Origin: Ficedula albicollis
Lineage: Eukaryota; Chordata; Aves; Passeriformes; Muscicapidae
Assembly (NCBI RefSeq): GCF_000247815.1
Contig: NC_021681.1
Location: 8,420,821-8,484,820, forward strand
DNA length: 64,000 nt
Direction of reading: 5' to 3'
Shown here: positions 28,264 through 42,200 of the stretch, piece after piece
How the letters are laid out: each line of letters begins with the position of its first letter
Numbering within the stretch: the first letter of the stretch is position 1
Position numbers and translations under genes: made by a program
The notes under the pieces: generated by a model
Told to the model about the DNA's origin: nothing
The model's database searches: none
Seen by the model: the letters and a program-made list of their open reading frames with translations, nothing else

Positions 28264-31200
28264 CAGGTGACAGTACTGAAGAGTATCTTGGAAAACAAGA
28301 CTGAGTCCTGTTGCCCAGAAAAATGCCAGGAGATAAAACTCATTATGGGTTTATTAATGCGGCAACATTTCCTAGAGTGAGAGGCATGCACACTCGAGAT
28401 ACAAGAGTCATAAGGAAAAAAAAGAGCCATCCATCTGGATATTCCACAGGAAAATCTGCCTTGTGAAATTGCAAAAATATAAAATAGATCTCATATATAA
28501 ATTACACAGTCTGGTTTTGTATAGTCACTACTAATTGCTAAAATACACATCTCTGACAGGAAAAAGAAATTTGGCCTATTAAATTTATGTTTTTCCTGGC
28601 TCTAGTTGCCATTCTATCCTGTGCTAAATACTTCCAAAAATATTAAATGGTCACCACGCCCACATAACTTTATTGTCCTTCATAGAAGTAAGCTCAAGCT
28701 GGCTTCGCTTGACTCACATGTTAATTTTTTTTTAAGGTAAAAATAGTGGTACCAAAGGCTGCAGGTGTATGAAATTGTACTGTATGAAGTTGTAAGTGAA
28801 GTGTAGTAATATATAAATGCTGGGGAGATTAAGTAATAGTGAATTAAAGCCCTTAAGGGCAGTGTGATATAAGCACTGACTTAAGAGGGTAGGTTTCCTT
28901 AGTTTTTAATGGATTTTTGTTTGCAAGCAAAGCGTGCCCAGTCTATTCCTCAGCCTGATAACAATCACAGTTCTGAGCAAACCTCCCTCCTCCCAAGGCC
29001 TGACTGGTAGAATAGTTTCGCAAGGCTGAACTTTTCCCTTTCAGAAAGGACAGCATCCCTGTGTCAGTTTACATGCATTAAAGAAAGATGAGGAAATACA
29101 GGCTGGCAAGAGTTACAGCTGCCCCTTCCCTGGCAGGCACTGAGCAGCAGCAAAGGCTGGTATCTCATTCGTGTCCTGGGACGTGGCTTTGCACAAATCT
29201 GAAAAATCTCATTAGAGAGAAAGTAATAAAGGTGGTAACACTGTCCTTTGGGACTCCTGGCCTTTAAATAAGTACAAGAAACCTGTCTAAAAAGAATAAG
29301 GCAGGAAGCATTCGTGGCGTTTTCAATTTCACACCTCCAGTACCTGCCTACACTGGTTAAACTCAGCACTGTGCTCAGAGCCTGATGCACCCCTCGCATT
29401 TACCCTGATGACTGACTCCTTTATAGGAAAGTACTACTGGATATTATTTTCTGACATGATAACACAGACAGAGCAGTGTATTTGCCCAGGAATAATGGAG
29501 AAACTGTCACTTTTCTATCTGATGGCTTATGTTACTGTAAAGAAGTGCAAAGGTAAACTTTACTTATCTTCAGACTCCTGCTTGTGAAAAAGACTGCTCT
29601 CAGCTCTTCCCATGAGAATTTGCCATGACACCCTTCAGCTCAGGGGAGTCACTTTGGGTTGACACCAGTTTATCTGAAGCACTGGCTGTGCCTCTGGGCT
29701 GCTTCCCATCAGCCCACAGCCTGTGGAGGACTCTGAAACTCAACAGAGTGAGACCTCACATCCCTTCCTTCATCAGCACCACCACTTGTGACTGTGGCAC
29801 CAGGACCAGACACTGCAAATCTTCAGAGCTGCTGGTAAGTTTAGGCCCACAGGGGGAGAAACACATTTGGTTTTGTGAGACTGTGCCTTGTACTCAAAAG
29901 TAAGAGATAAAAACTTTGGTATCCCCCTCTCCCTAGTGCAGCAGGGTTTCAGCTACTTCCAGCATCCCAGGCTTTGTAGATACTGAAGTTACCCCAAATA
30001 TGATGATACCAGGAAAGTTTATGCTCTCTGAGATGACTAAATTACCACCACTACTTGATTACACATTAAGATTTTGGACAGATTCTTAATTATTCCAATT
30101 GACTAGAGTTCTCCTGAATTCTGGAAGAATCAGAGCAGTTACAAAGGATATAATTCTTCCTTTTTCTGGTAGAGGCAGAAGGATATCATGCATGGAGAAC
30201 TTGAGTCAGGAAACAGAACAACCCTCTGAGATGCCAGAATCAAGGCAGGTATTTCACTGATCTGACTTTGATCCTCGGGAAGCAGGTGCAGCTGGAGCAG
30301 GCTCAGAGGATGTGCTACACCCAGGACACAGGGGTTTCTGTTTGCAGCCTGGCAATAATGGTCTTCAGCCTCGATTATCAATACAGCATCAGTGCCTCAA
30401 CTGAGCAGGTCACTGTATAGGTAATACAGCAGGCAAGGGGCTTGAATTCTAGCAGGGAACACCCACTGCCTGCATAAAGCGATTTTGCAGCTGTTGCAAG
30501 CCACACAGAGCCGTGAAATCTCAATCAGCAGCCTCTGGCTGGGAGACAGCTCGGTCACTGCCACAGACACACACATCTTGTTTAGCTGCACCTCCCTTGA
30601 AGATTTTTCATTGTAGAAGTGGCTTCCAGAGAAAGCTTTCTGTACACATAGATGCTTCTTGCTTGTGCAAGGACTTACAGATAAAGACACACAGAAAAAG
30701 CCTCATCATCTGTTTTGCCTGCAGAACTGCACTGCTGAGCACACAGCTCTGTCAAACCTTACCCTGCTCTGTTCTCACCTCCTGTGTCACACATCAGGAC
30801 AAGGCTCTCCTGAATGACTGAGCTGCTTTTGCTCAGACACAGCCTGACATAAGCAGCTCCTGCTCCAGGCAGGGCCTGCCAAGGAGGTGGTGCCCAGTGG
30901 GGTCTGTCTCTGCAGCCTCCCCTCTCCCAGTTTCCTGTTAAAAAGCCCACACCTACACTTCTCATCTGCCTTCTCTCAGTATTTGCACTGAGGCACAGGA
31001 TGAACATTACTCTTCTGAACATCTCCCCTCAGCTGGAAGAATCAACCAGGACCCAAAGCCAAAGCTTTCCACCCCACCATCAGCTGAACCCCCTTTCCCT
31101 GGGTGAGCAGCAGCGCTCCTTGGAGAGGTGTCCTCACCCAGGGCTGCAGCCAGGCACCAAGGACTCACTGTGCACAAACTCCCCTCCTTCTGAGGGTGCT

Positions 31201-34200
31201 CTCTCACTCTGAGAAGTGCACTTCAAACCTCAGTCAGGTAGATTAAAACTTTATTATAAGCAGCCAATACTTTAGTCAAAGACATCAAATTACAATCTCC
31301 ATTTCCTATAAAAAATCCTGTGATTTATTGCAGATGCTTATTAACTACAATGGGTAAGGTATTCTAATAATCTGAAATAACTGAAAACCCCTCTCTCCTG
31401 CTAGGTGATCCATGAAAAGGGACACCAACATTTGGCAAACTGATCAAGCTCTGCCAAATGCTGAATGCAGGCAACTCATCAGGCGATCTGTTTGTTTTAG
31501 TGGGGTGAAGACCCTTCCTTGAGTAAGGAAGAAAACACAGAATTGTTATACCTTTTCCTAGGAATGCTTTGAAAATAAGTGCCTTTTGGTGCCTTTTGGG
31601 CCTTTCCAAAGGCAAACAAGCTGCTCCTGGAAGGAAGTACCATAAGTGCTCTCTGACAAGAATGTTTTAGTTGACTGCAAAGGCAGCACAAACTCCACCA
31701 AAGGCAAAGGATGCACAGCTCTCTCCATCCCCTCTTCACAGCTGTCCCAGAAATAGTGAGCACCTGGAGGCCAAAGAACCACAGTCCCCCTCACTGCAGC
31801 CACCTGACAGAGTGACCAGCTGAGTGTGTGTGCTGGGCTCAAAAGCTGCCATGGTTTTTGTGCATAAAAACAGCATCTGAATATCCCAGGCTGGTGGAAA
31901 TGTAGGGAAAAGGCAGATGATTAACTGGCACTGTTAAAAACATACTCTGTTCCTTACAACAGTAAATCTAACACATCTACCTGAATTGTTGTCTGCAGTC
32001 TTACTGCAAAATTATTTATTTGGAGATTACAAAAGCAAACTATAAAAATAAAACTGACTACCAAATCAGCTCCTGAATTGCTAAGTTCAGAAACCAACAG
32101 AATCTCTACAGTTTTAAAAATCATTAAAATCCTTAGCTTGTTTGAAAAACCCATTCTCTTTCTAGAAATAGAAAGGTCCTGTGTGCAAATTTCTCAGTTT
32201 CTAAACTTTCAAATAATGCTTGATTACCAAATCGCCTCCCCATCTCCACAACCTGCTTTCAACTCAGAATCAAGTCTGTGTGATCCTCTTGGGAAGCCCT
32301 ACTATGTAAGTTAAAGCTGCTCTCAGCACTTGGCAGTCTCTTAAGCTGTGCACTATAATTATAGAAGAGGGGGAAAATGACTTTGCATAATGTAGGTGAG
32401 AGAGCCACATAGCTCTGTACTTCATTCTAATTATAGAAAAATGAGAGATATGCAGAGCTTAAGCGTGGACAAGAGAGTCCTAATTGTGTTATCTGGCTAT
32501 CAAGCTGGACTAACCCCGTGCTAAATCAGCTATCTTAGACTCCTGGTTTTAGCCACCCTCCCTCTTTTCTCTTTCTGTAATTTGAAGACCTCAGCTATAA
32601 CAGTGAAGAATCCCCATGATGTTAAATATAATTTCTAAAGAGAAAGAACTGACAAGGTATTTAAATAATTATTGAGCTCATTTCTTCCTTACATCTTTAG
32701 GAGATGTAAGGTACTATTTCTGAATGTACACTTATAGTTCCATGGCAAAGACTTACAGAGCCCTCATACCAAGCTAAAATCACCAAAACATCCATTATCT
32801 TTAAATATTTTATTTTCTTTCATGCAGTTTTTGTGCAATCATTAAATCAGTTAAGCCCAGCAATGCAATAACAGGCCCTGTTGATCATATTTTTCTCATG
32901 ACCAGTTTAAGGAGAGAGGCTCCCAGGAGCCAATGGTGACCTGTCTGAACTTAGTGTAAATCAAGAGCAAGTCTACCAGAACTATTGGTCTACATTTTTA
33001 ATTTATACACAAATATAAATTAGAAGAGTAAAGGTCAAAGATTAAGAAAAGATGAAAGTTATCAATTAACTCTCAGTGAGTGATTATTTGTTTTACAGTA
33101 GTCCTGAGAGGCCAAGGGAGACAGAGCATTCCTTGTGATAAAAATCACACATTAAGAAAATCGCTCATCTGGAGAGCTTAAATGAATTCACTACCATCCA
33201 GACTATCCTGCCTGCACTTCCAGAAAATTAAAACTGCGGGAGTTGTGTACTTTGTTTATGTTTTCTGAATATTTTCTCTATCTTGAAAAAAAAAACAGAG
33301 ACACTTGCCATGCAAGCGGCAGCAAGTCTGTGCTCCAGCACACCCAGGCTCCCAGCAGTGAGCAGACTAGTGCAGACCCCAAAACAAAGCCATTTTGTCA
33401 CAGTTATTTAAGAGCTTTCCAGCTCACCTGGTGTTCACCCTGCCACCGAGGCAGCTGCTGGGACACAGTGGAAATATGTTTGCATCGCTGCTTTTTCTAA
33501 GAAATGGTTAAGATTCATAGAGCAATGTGGCATTGTTATAAAAAGCAATGTGTAATAATAGCATTGTTGTGGGAAGCCAAAGAAGGATGCTCCTAGCACA
33601 GACTGAACAGGGCCTTTGCAGTCTGTTACCCAGATTTTTAATTCTTATCCATGCCTCTGGTTACATCAGTAAGGTTTCTGAGGCAGTGTGCAGTGTACAA
33701 TATGAGGATTGGAAGTAACTGATCTGAACTGATTGTTCTCTGGAGACTGAGCAAACAACTCCACAGACTGGGCTTTCAATAGCAATGATAAAAAGTGCAA
33801 ACATTTTATTCAGCGGACAAGTGTGTGAAGAGGCTGCCACATACATTTGTCAATTGTTAAAAATTCTCACTTAACAGTTCTGCCTCTCTCAGGTTAATAT
33901 TTTTCCAGAGCAGAGACTGAAAGAATTTAATGATCACAGCATCCTTCAGATCTTCTGAACAAACCAAAATTCTTGCCAGGTAATTGGCATCAGGCCCTGT
34001 TTACCAAATGCTCTTCAACCAATAAATGATTAACAAGGAACTTCTCAAGTCACTTTCCAGATGTTGTTTATTGAGACATCCTTGCACTGCAATGACAAAT
34101 GGGGCAGAAATGAGCAATGCACAGCTTGGCAAGATCCTGCCACTCAGCAGAATATCCCCAAGGCTGAATAATTTGGGTGAACACCACTGCATAAAGGTTA

Positions 34201-37200
34201 AAGCTACTTTCCTCTGCATAAACAGAGATGTGTCCCAGCTGGTACTCGTTAGGTTTGAAGAACCAAACACTGGTATTTTCTCAAAACAGGTAGGAACAAC
34301 AAGCCTTTATCACAAGAGCAAAGGGTAACACTTCACAGTAATGCTGTTTGATGTGCCTAATGCTTTATTCTCTTTTTGCTGAAGAGGAAATCTTAAGACA
34401 GCCACAAAATTTGCTAGAATGAGCTGTGAAAATTTACACTAATAACAAAGGGGAGAGGGAGGATCTTTTTACAATTTTTGCACCTCATTACCCTCCCACA
34501 ACAATAGTGTTGCTGTAAAGATAATTCCAATGCAAAGCCATTTATATGGCACAAAGCTGCACATAAATTGCACTGACCTAAGGACAATTCCGAACTGCCA
34601 GGATTCGGAGGGACCCAAGTGGCCACTAAATCCTGCAATACCTGGTACAGTTAAAATGTCAAAAGTCGTGGCAAGGGCTTTACTGGATTAACATGTACAC
34701 AGGTGGAGTGCATGCCTGTAAGTATTCCATGCAAATGCAGGGTGGCAGAGCTCCACTCTCAGAACCACTGTGATGAAAACCTTGAAATCCATAAACAATT
34801 TTTTTCCCAGACTATCAAATAGGATGGGATAAAAAAAAAAAAATTGACTCCATATGTATGCACAAAATAAATTCCAGACCTGGAATAATAAAACTGTAAT
34901 TCAAACTGTTCCAGGAGAAAATATATATATTAAAAAAGGGTGCATTTCAGTGACCAGATCTGCAAGTAGCATTGTACTAAGATAAGATGTTGAAATCTAC
35001 TAACTGGTTTAAAAAATTGGAATCTCAGAAGCCTAAAATTCGACAGAAATTTGCATATTTTCAGTGCCTTATATTAAAATCTATAATGGTTCTGGCACGT
35101 TTGAGTAAGAGACACAAAGAAGGATAATAGAACCTGTCTGGTTTGGGATTTCATCAAAACCTGGGACCCTCCCTTTGACTTGGTTGTCATTCTCTACTCG
35201 GCATAAGCCAAATAACAATAACAGCTCCTGAGATGATGGGTGTTTCAGCAGCCAGAAAACAGGAGAGAACAGCAACATAGCACAGCAAGAAAGAGCCTCT
35301 TCCTTCCCCTCTCCCCCTCCTCAGTACCAATGCTTTGTGTGTGACAACAGGACACCTTTCCAACCACTACAAGCAACCCGTGGTGATGTTCTAACAAACC
35401 TTGCTCTGATTTTCAAATCCCTGTGACCCTGTGATAACAAATAAGACCTGGGGATGGGAGAGGCTGGAGTGGATGCCAAACTATTTGACTTTTGTTCCCT
35501 GAGGTTTCAGCCACATACTGGCAGTTCCCCATCAGTTTCACTGGCATTCTCTAGCCCCAGAGGATTTAGGATTTAGTTCTGCTAATCTCTGGATCCCGTA
35601 GAACATTAGATATTTAGGCTGTGATCTCAGGCAAGGATTTGTCCCTAGAGTCATATTAGATTACTAAGCCACTGGGAAACCAAATAATTAAGGAAATGCA
35701 TAATGAGGGGTATTACCTAGAGAGGTATTCCATACCACAAAATAAACCAGCCAAAAGGCTCTGTTTAAAAGGATGAAGAATTTCCTTCAAATTGGAAAAA
35801 AAAGGCAGCATCAGCTGGAGGCAGCTGGACACAGAGCTGGGCAGCAAGGCCACCATGGGGCCAGCTGGATTGCACAGCTCAGGCAGAGCCTTGGCTTCTA
35901 GGCTCCTGGGAGATGCTGGTAAATACTTGGCTGCCCAGATTGGAACTGGCTAGACTTTATTTGCCTGCATTCATGGCCAGCTACTCCACCCTGCAGCTGC
36001 ACCATAGACAGTGAACTTGAGGAGGCAATACCCTCCCCAGGTTTAGGTAACTCAAACACTTGGTCCTCCTTTCTCATTTCACTCCTCACACAGACCCAGG
36101 CAGAGCCAAGCAGGTTATTTATCTGCTGACCTCTAGATGCTGGAGTTTGATAGGTGATGATTTCACTACAAAGCAGTTAATCAATAAATAGGCTCGGTTT
36201 CTTTCTGATTCAGGTACTGACACAACTGCAGAAGGGCCTGGAAGAGCTGTGTGATAACGTATTGATTATAAACAACTCAAGAGCCATTGTCAAAAGCAGT
36301 AGGCATTGTTCTTTCCAACAATCAAATCCATACTTTAACGATCTGTTTTCCCTCATTAAACACTTGAAAGGCTTTCTTAGCAGCACTTTTTACTACACAG
36401 ATGTCCTATTTCATTTTGACACGTACAACATGCTCCTGTCATTCTCTTCATTGTATAGTGGCTTGTTTTGTTTATTGTAAGATGGAGATGTTAGTTTCTG
36501 TCATATCTTCTCCTTTGTACTGCTCATTTACAAATGGAAAATCCATGTAGATCTTTGCCTCATTTGTCTTTAGCAATCATGAATGAACAAATCAAAACCT
36601 CTGAGTAGGAAAAGTCACACCAGAAAAAAAAAATGGGGAAAAGAGCAGAATTTGGTTTAAAGTATTTGGAATATTAGGTTCTGATTTTTCTTTTGAGGTT
36701 CATTTGACTCACACCTTTGATGGAAAGGCAATGACTGCACACAGCCATGCGAGCAGATGCGATGCAAGCAGATCACCTTACTTTGCTGAATTCTCTTATG
36801 CTTATTTTCAGCAATCTCAGGTGAAATGATGCTTTGGAAATGTTGACAAAGAAGATTTCATTTTTTGCCTCACCTAGGACTAGTCATTTCACCCCTGAAT
36901 GGCTTCACAACCTTTTGCAGGGACTTCAATTTTACTTACTAACACTTTGACGCTACAACAAAAAGCTATTTTCTCAGCAGAAACAGATCAGTGAGAATAG
37001 AGTTCTAAGTGGATTCAGTATTAACAAAACATTCACTCCCACAGCAGAAAGGACACTCTCTCTTTCCAGGTACAGCTGCATGGTGTTGTAATTCAGGAAT
37101 CATCATAAGCAGAAAAAAAATCCTTTCTCCCTTGGAAGAGCCCAAGTCATGCTGGGCTGCAGAAGACAGAGGTGGACACATCTCAGCTATCTGCCCCACT

Positions 37201-37950
37201 CACCGTTTCCACAAGAACCATGGCTGACTTCTCTAAAGAGCTGGGTTCTGGAGAGCTAAGACATCCACAGTAGCCAACACAGACAAGAGAATTTGGTTGA
37301 TACAGCTGCAGGATGTTTAATATAAACTTGAGCTGCTGCCACCTAATTACCCCTTGTGTATTTCTCGTTTAATGCTCTTAGGATCAAGGGCTATTCCCCA
37401 GAGCTCCTGCTGAGATGCAGCCTCCCAAATGTTTTTGAAGTATGCACATGTTGAAACTCACTACCCACAACCTTATAGATGAAACAGGCTGGAAAAGAAC
37501 TTTGTCAGCATGAGACATTATTGACCCTTGTAACATATCATGTTATTTAAGGGTGAAACAAAAAATATGCTAATTGGGATATGCATGTAGTGCAGTTGTA
37601 ATGGAGTCACATCACTGTAACCAAGATCATGGTCTGGTCTATGACTATTAATTATTTACAATAATCTTGGTTTCTGTGTATGAATACCTCATCAAGCACA
37701 GCCTCTCTTTGCCCTGCCGTCCTCAGATGTGGCACTGAACACAGACACAAGCAGAGAGGCTGAAGGAGGGCTGGGAGCTGCTGGCTCTGCTGCCCGTCCA
37801 TCACAGAGCACACGGAATCAGCACATCCCTCTGCTGGACTCCCCAGTCCAAGGCTTCTCCTCCCCGTCTGGGATGCGCACAGGCTTTGAATTATTTTCAA
37901 TCACAGTTATTTCAGTCACTACTCATCTGTTTCAGAAGGGGATCAGGCAA
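28264..37950. other. Unique noncoding DNA
   Basis: Nearly 10 kb of AT-rich sequence without a recognisable gene, transposon or RNA. Open frames reach at most about 111 codons and overlap on both strands. Minor simple repeats include 10 A near 33286, 13 A near 34830 and a short AT run near 34922. A palindrome pair near 32353 is listed separately. Confidence 0.6.
32353..32364. promoter_or_regulatory. Palindrome CTATAATTATAG with a nearby half copy
   Basis: The 12-mer is a perfect palindrome. The word TAATTATAGAA contained in it (32356-32366) recurs at 32428-32438, 72 bp downstream in the same orientation. The TAATTA core is a common homeodomain target, so a paired site is conceivable. Evidence is limited to word recurrence. 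Confidence 0.25.
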
Positions 37951-38316
37951 TGTTTGTAGGGGTCTTTGAGGACAAAGCCCTGCATATGCACGAAGCACCC
38001 CCTTTATTAGTTTCATAGGCGGCTCTGCAGCAGCAAAGCTGTAGCAATTTCATTGTGCATCCCCCCGGTGAACTCCTCGCTCCTGCTTTCTCCTCTCCTA
38101 ACAGAGCTGCTCTCACGGCCCTCGTGTCGGGTGCCTTCCCCCAAACAGCCGGACAATCACAGCGGCAGTGCTTGCCGGAGCGCCCCAGCCCGGGGTGCAA
38201 GCTCCGGCTGGGCTGGCAGCAGCGCCCTGCAGCCACGCACTCGCCACAAGCACCCCGAGAGCACGCCAAGGCACAGGAAAGGAAAGCTGAAAACCAACAT
38301 CCGCTGCGGCTTTTTC
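37951..38316 (-). mobile_element. GC-rich LTR-like block, 3' part, minus strand
   Basis: Read on the minus strand, this CpG-rich segment carries AATAAAGGGG (tttatt at 38003-38008 on the plus strand). It ends about 52 bp later with CCTACAAACA, a retroviral-like CA end, next to ordinary AT-rich sequence. CpG density is much higher than in the surrounding DNA. These traits suit the R-U5 end of an LTR. The matching TGT start and a target-site duplication are not visible, because the sequence runs into a T tract and the 858-nt G run. A CpG-rich gene or lncRNA 3' end is an alternative. Confidence 0.35.
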
Positions 38317-39201
<885 letters not shown>

Positions 39202-39219
39202 TTTTCTTTTTTTTCCATT

Positions 39220-42200
39220 TCAAAAGTGTTTGAGAGAATGAATGGAAGGAAGGAGTCTAAAGATCCCAAGCTACACTTTAAAGTATTTTACTTAGGTGTC
39301 AAGGACCAAAGCCCAAATGTCAGCTCTTCAGGGCTTTTTTCATGAATCACTGCAAATAGAGCCTGAGACAAGAAGGGGAAGACAGCAAAAAGATGTTAGG
39401 AGAATCCTCATGAGGTTGCTTTGCTTTCCTCTCTTTTCAAGATTTACAGACATACCAGAGCATGCTTTTAAAACACTTCTGATTTTGTACACTATTTGCA
39501 ACACTGTTCTGCTTATTGCTATAATTAACCAGTAACCCATTCTGCTAGAATTTGTCTCAACTCTCACGTGTTAGGAGTTAACTATATGGATATTTCCTAA
39601 TAGCTTGTTGCTAACAGCTGGAAAGTGCTTTACCTGATGAGCTTTCCAATGCCTTTTGTGTTAAATAACTATTATTGGATTCATTTTACCCTCATACACA
39701 CAAACACTGGAAACACTCACTCCTGCTGCCATTCTGATGTTAAGCAGTACTCCACCCAGGAAACAGGCCCATTCAAATCCACATGAAATCACCACTGCTG
39801 CTGGGATTCAGCTTTTTTGGGGCACGGAAGATGGAAAGCTATGCCAGGAATGAAGTCCTGCTAACAATGGAGAATTCAAAACTCTTACCCCAGGGAGCAC
39901 AGACAGCTCTTCAGGTCTTCCAAAGAGCTCCTGCTGCCTAAAATACCAAGGGCAGGGACTCTCAGCTCTGTGTCCAGGACAGGCTCAGTGTTGCCATCTC
40001 CTACTCCCATCACTATGAGGGGACACAGTTGCTCAGACTGACCTTACCACACAGGAGAAGGAGTGGTTGCCCTCCAGAGCCCGTGCTCAAACACTTTCAG
40101 AAGGCAAGGGAGCATCAGTGCCAGCCCACATGCCAGAAAACACAAAGTTTTATGCATTTAAAAAAATTAACTTTCATCATGTTACTATTTAGAGAGGAAA
40201 CTGAAACACAGAGTGAGAAGGAGAGAGAGATAAAGGAAACACCACATTGAGAAATGAGGATGTCAACATGAAATTGCAGAAGGTTTGTATAAAAGGACAA
40301 AACCCCATAAAATCAAAACATGATAAATTATCAAAAAAGCTAATCAAATTCCAGGCAGCAGGCTAGAGCTGACTTGTAACAAGCTACAAAGGCTTCTTCT
40401 ATTCAGTGAAAAAAGAAAATCTCTGTTACTATTTCACTTTGTATCTGCCTTATTTTGGCACATGTTGCTGGAAACTCAAACAGAACTCTGTAACCTAGAT
40501 AGTAAATAATCTCCAGACTTTTCCTCAGGTCATGCAAATAATCTGTGTGCAACAGAAGTCAAAGGTACTTTTGTGAGAAGAGCACTTGAAAAGATTTATT
40601 TAAACTGCACTTCCAGTTTCACATTCCTTAAAATTCTACAAATTTAGTTGTCTTTCAGTAATACCAGAGTTTCACTGCTCCTTGTGATGATATGCAGCAC
40701 TGTTAGCATTTAGAAAGAGAGAGGAATTATTTTTAAATATTCATTAGAGGACAATTATCAGTCATGTCGTGTGTTTAATAGATCCATCTGTACAGTATCT
40801 ATAGGCACAAATGCAGTTGAAGTGGGCACCCTCCTCTCCTGTCGGCTTGCTGAGGGAGACAGCAATAATTTTGTTGTAGCATCACCTTAAACTGTTCAAG
40901 TGTCAGAGGGAGTTCACACTGGAGGAACTCAGGTTTCCTTCAGGCTTTTCTAGCTCATTTGCCAGTGTTACCCTGAGTATAGGCACCCAGCTCAGTGCTG
41001 AATCTCTGTTTGAAGAGCTCTAACATTGCACAAGAGAAATGCCTGGCTGTAGCCTCTGGGACTTTGCTCTCAGATATCTCCTCTGCTTTGCAAAGATCCT
41101 GACAAGGGCATTTTCAATGCTGCCTAGATAAGTCAATCCTGGTGATACTTTTGATACTGAAAAGCCAGTAGAATTGAAGTTCTTTTGATAAAACTGCTTG
41201 AAATATATTCTGAAGTATCTTTTCATAACTTTAAATTACCCTTAATCTGCTAATCCCTGCCTTTGCTGAGAAAACTGTATTGCTGAGGGCACCAAAGCTG
41301 GCAAGTTCTTACACTCAGCACAAGAGCAGGGGAGGCAGTGGCTGTGCAATGTGTGAGAAGCTGTTCTGGCCACACTCCACCATCTCTCTTCAGCTCCAGA
41401 CCAGCCTGTTTGGGTAGTCCCCGGGACAACCCCTGCCAGTGACTGGAGGCAAGAGGGAGCCTGGAGTCCCCTGGAAGCAGAGGCTCTGCACACACGGAGT
41501 GTGCAGGGCAGAGCTTTGAAAGAGAAGCAAAAAGGGAGCAGGGCTGCAGCTCTGAGCTTCTTCAGCAACCCAGTGAAGCTGGACAGTCAAAGAGCAGAAA
41601 ACAAGCTAATGCACAGGAGCATGGACTTCTCCACACAAGAACACCTAAAGAGGGTTTGCACTACTCAGGACCCAATTCTTGCTTTATTATTGCAAAAAAT
41701 GATCTAGCTGGGAATGACTGCAGCAGAATCTGTGGCTGAATTCCTGCCTCTCAGTTGGAGCTGCACCAGCACAGACACAAAGCTTTCATTCCCTCACTTG
41801 GATTTTTCCAGACTCTCATCCCAGCAAAATTAAATTGCATAGAAAACAAAAGCCAGTAAAAACATTAAACACAGTAATTAGTCAATAGAACCAAGGGTAG
41901 GAAACCATTTATTATGAGAATTAAGGGAATGATTCACACTGAATAATTTATCTAACAAATTTAGTTTTGGGTTTTGGTTTTTTTCCCTGCTGGGAGAGAA
42001 TTCAGCAACAGTTTTGCTCACTGCCTTAACGCTGGTTTGGTCCCCAGGAGTCAGCTGTTTAAACTAGCTGTGCCTGAGCAGGAATCCCAGCTTATACAAT
42101 GGCACAGATGACACTGAAATAAAGGCTCCTATGCACCTGAACTTATCCATTTATGCTTATTTTGTAACATCTGCCTAGCACAGGTATTATTAAGGCCACA

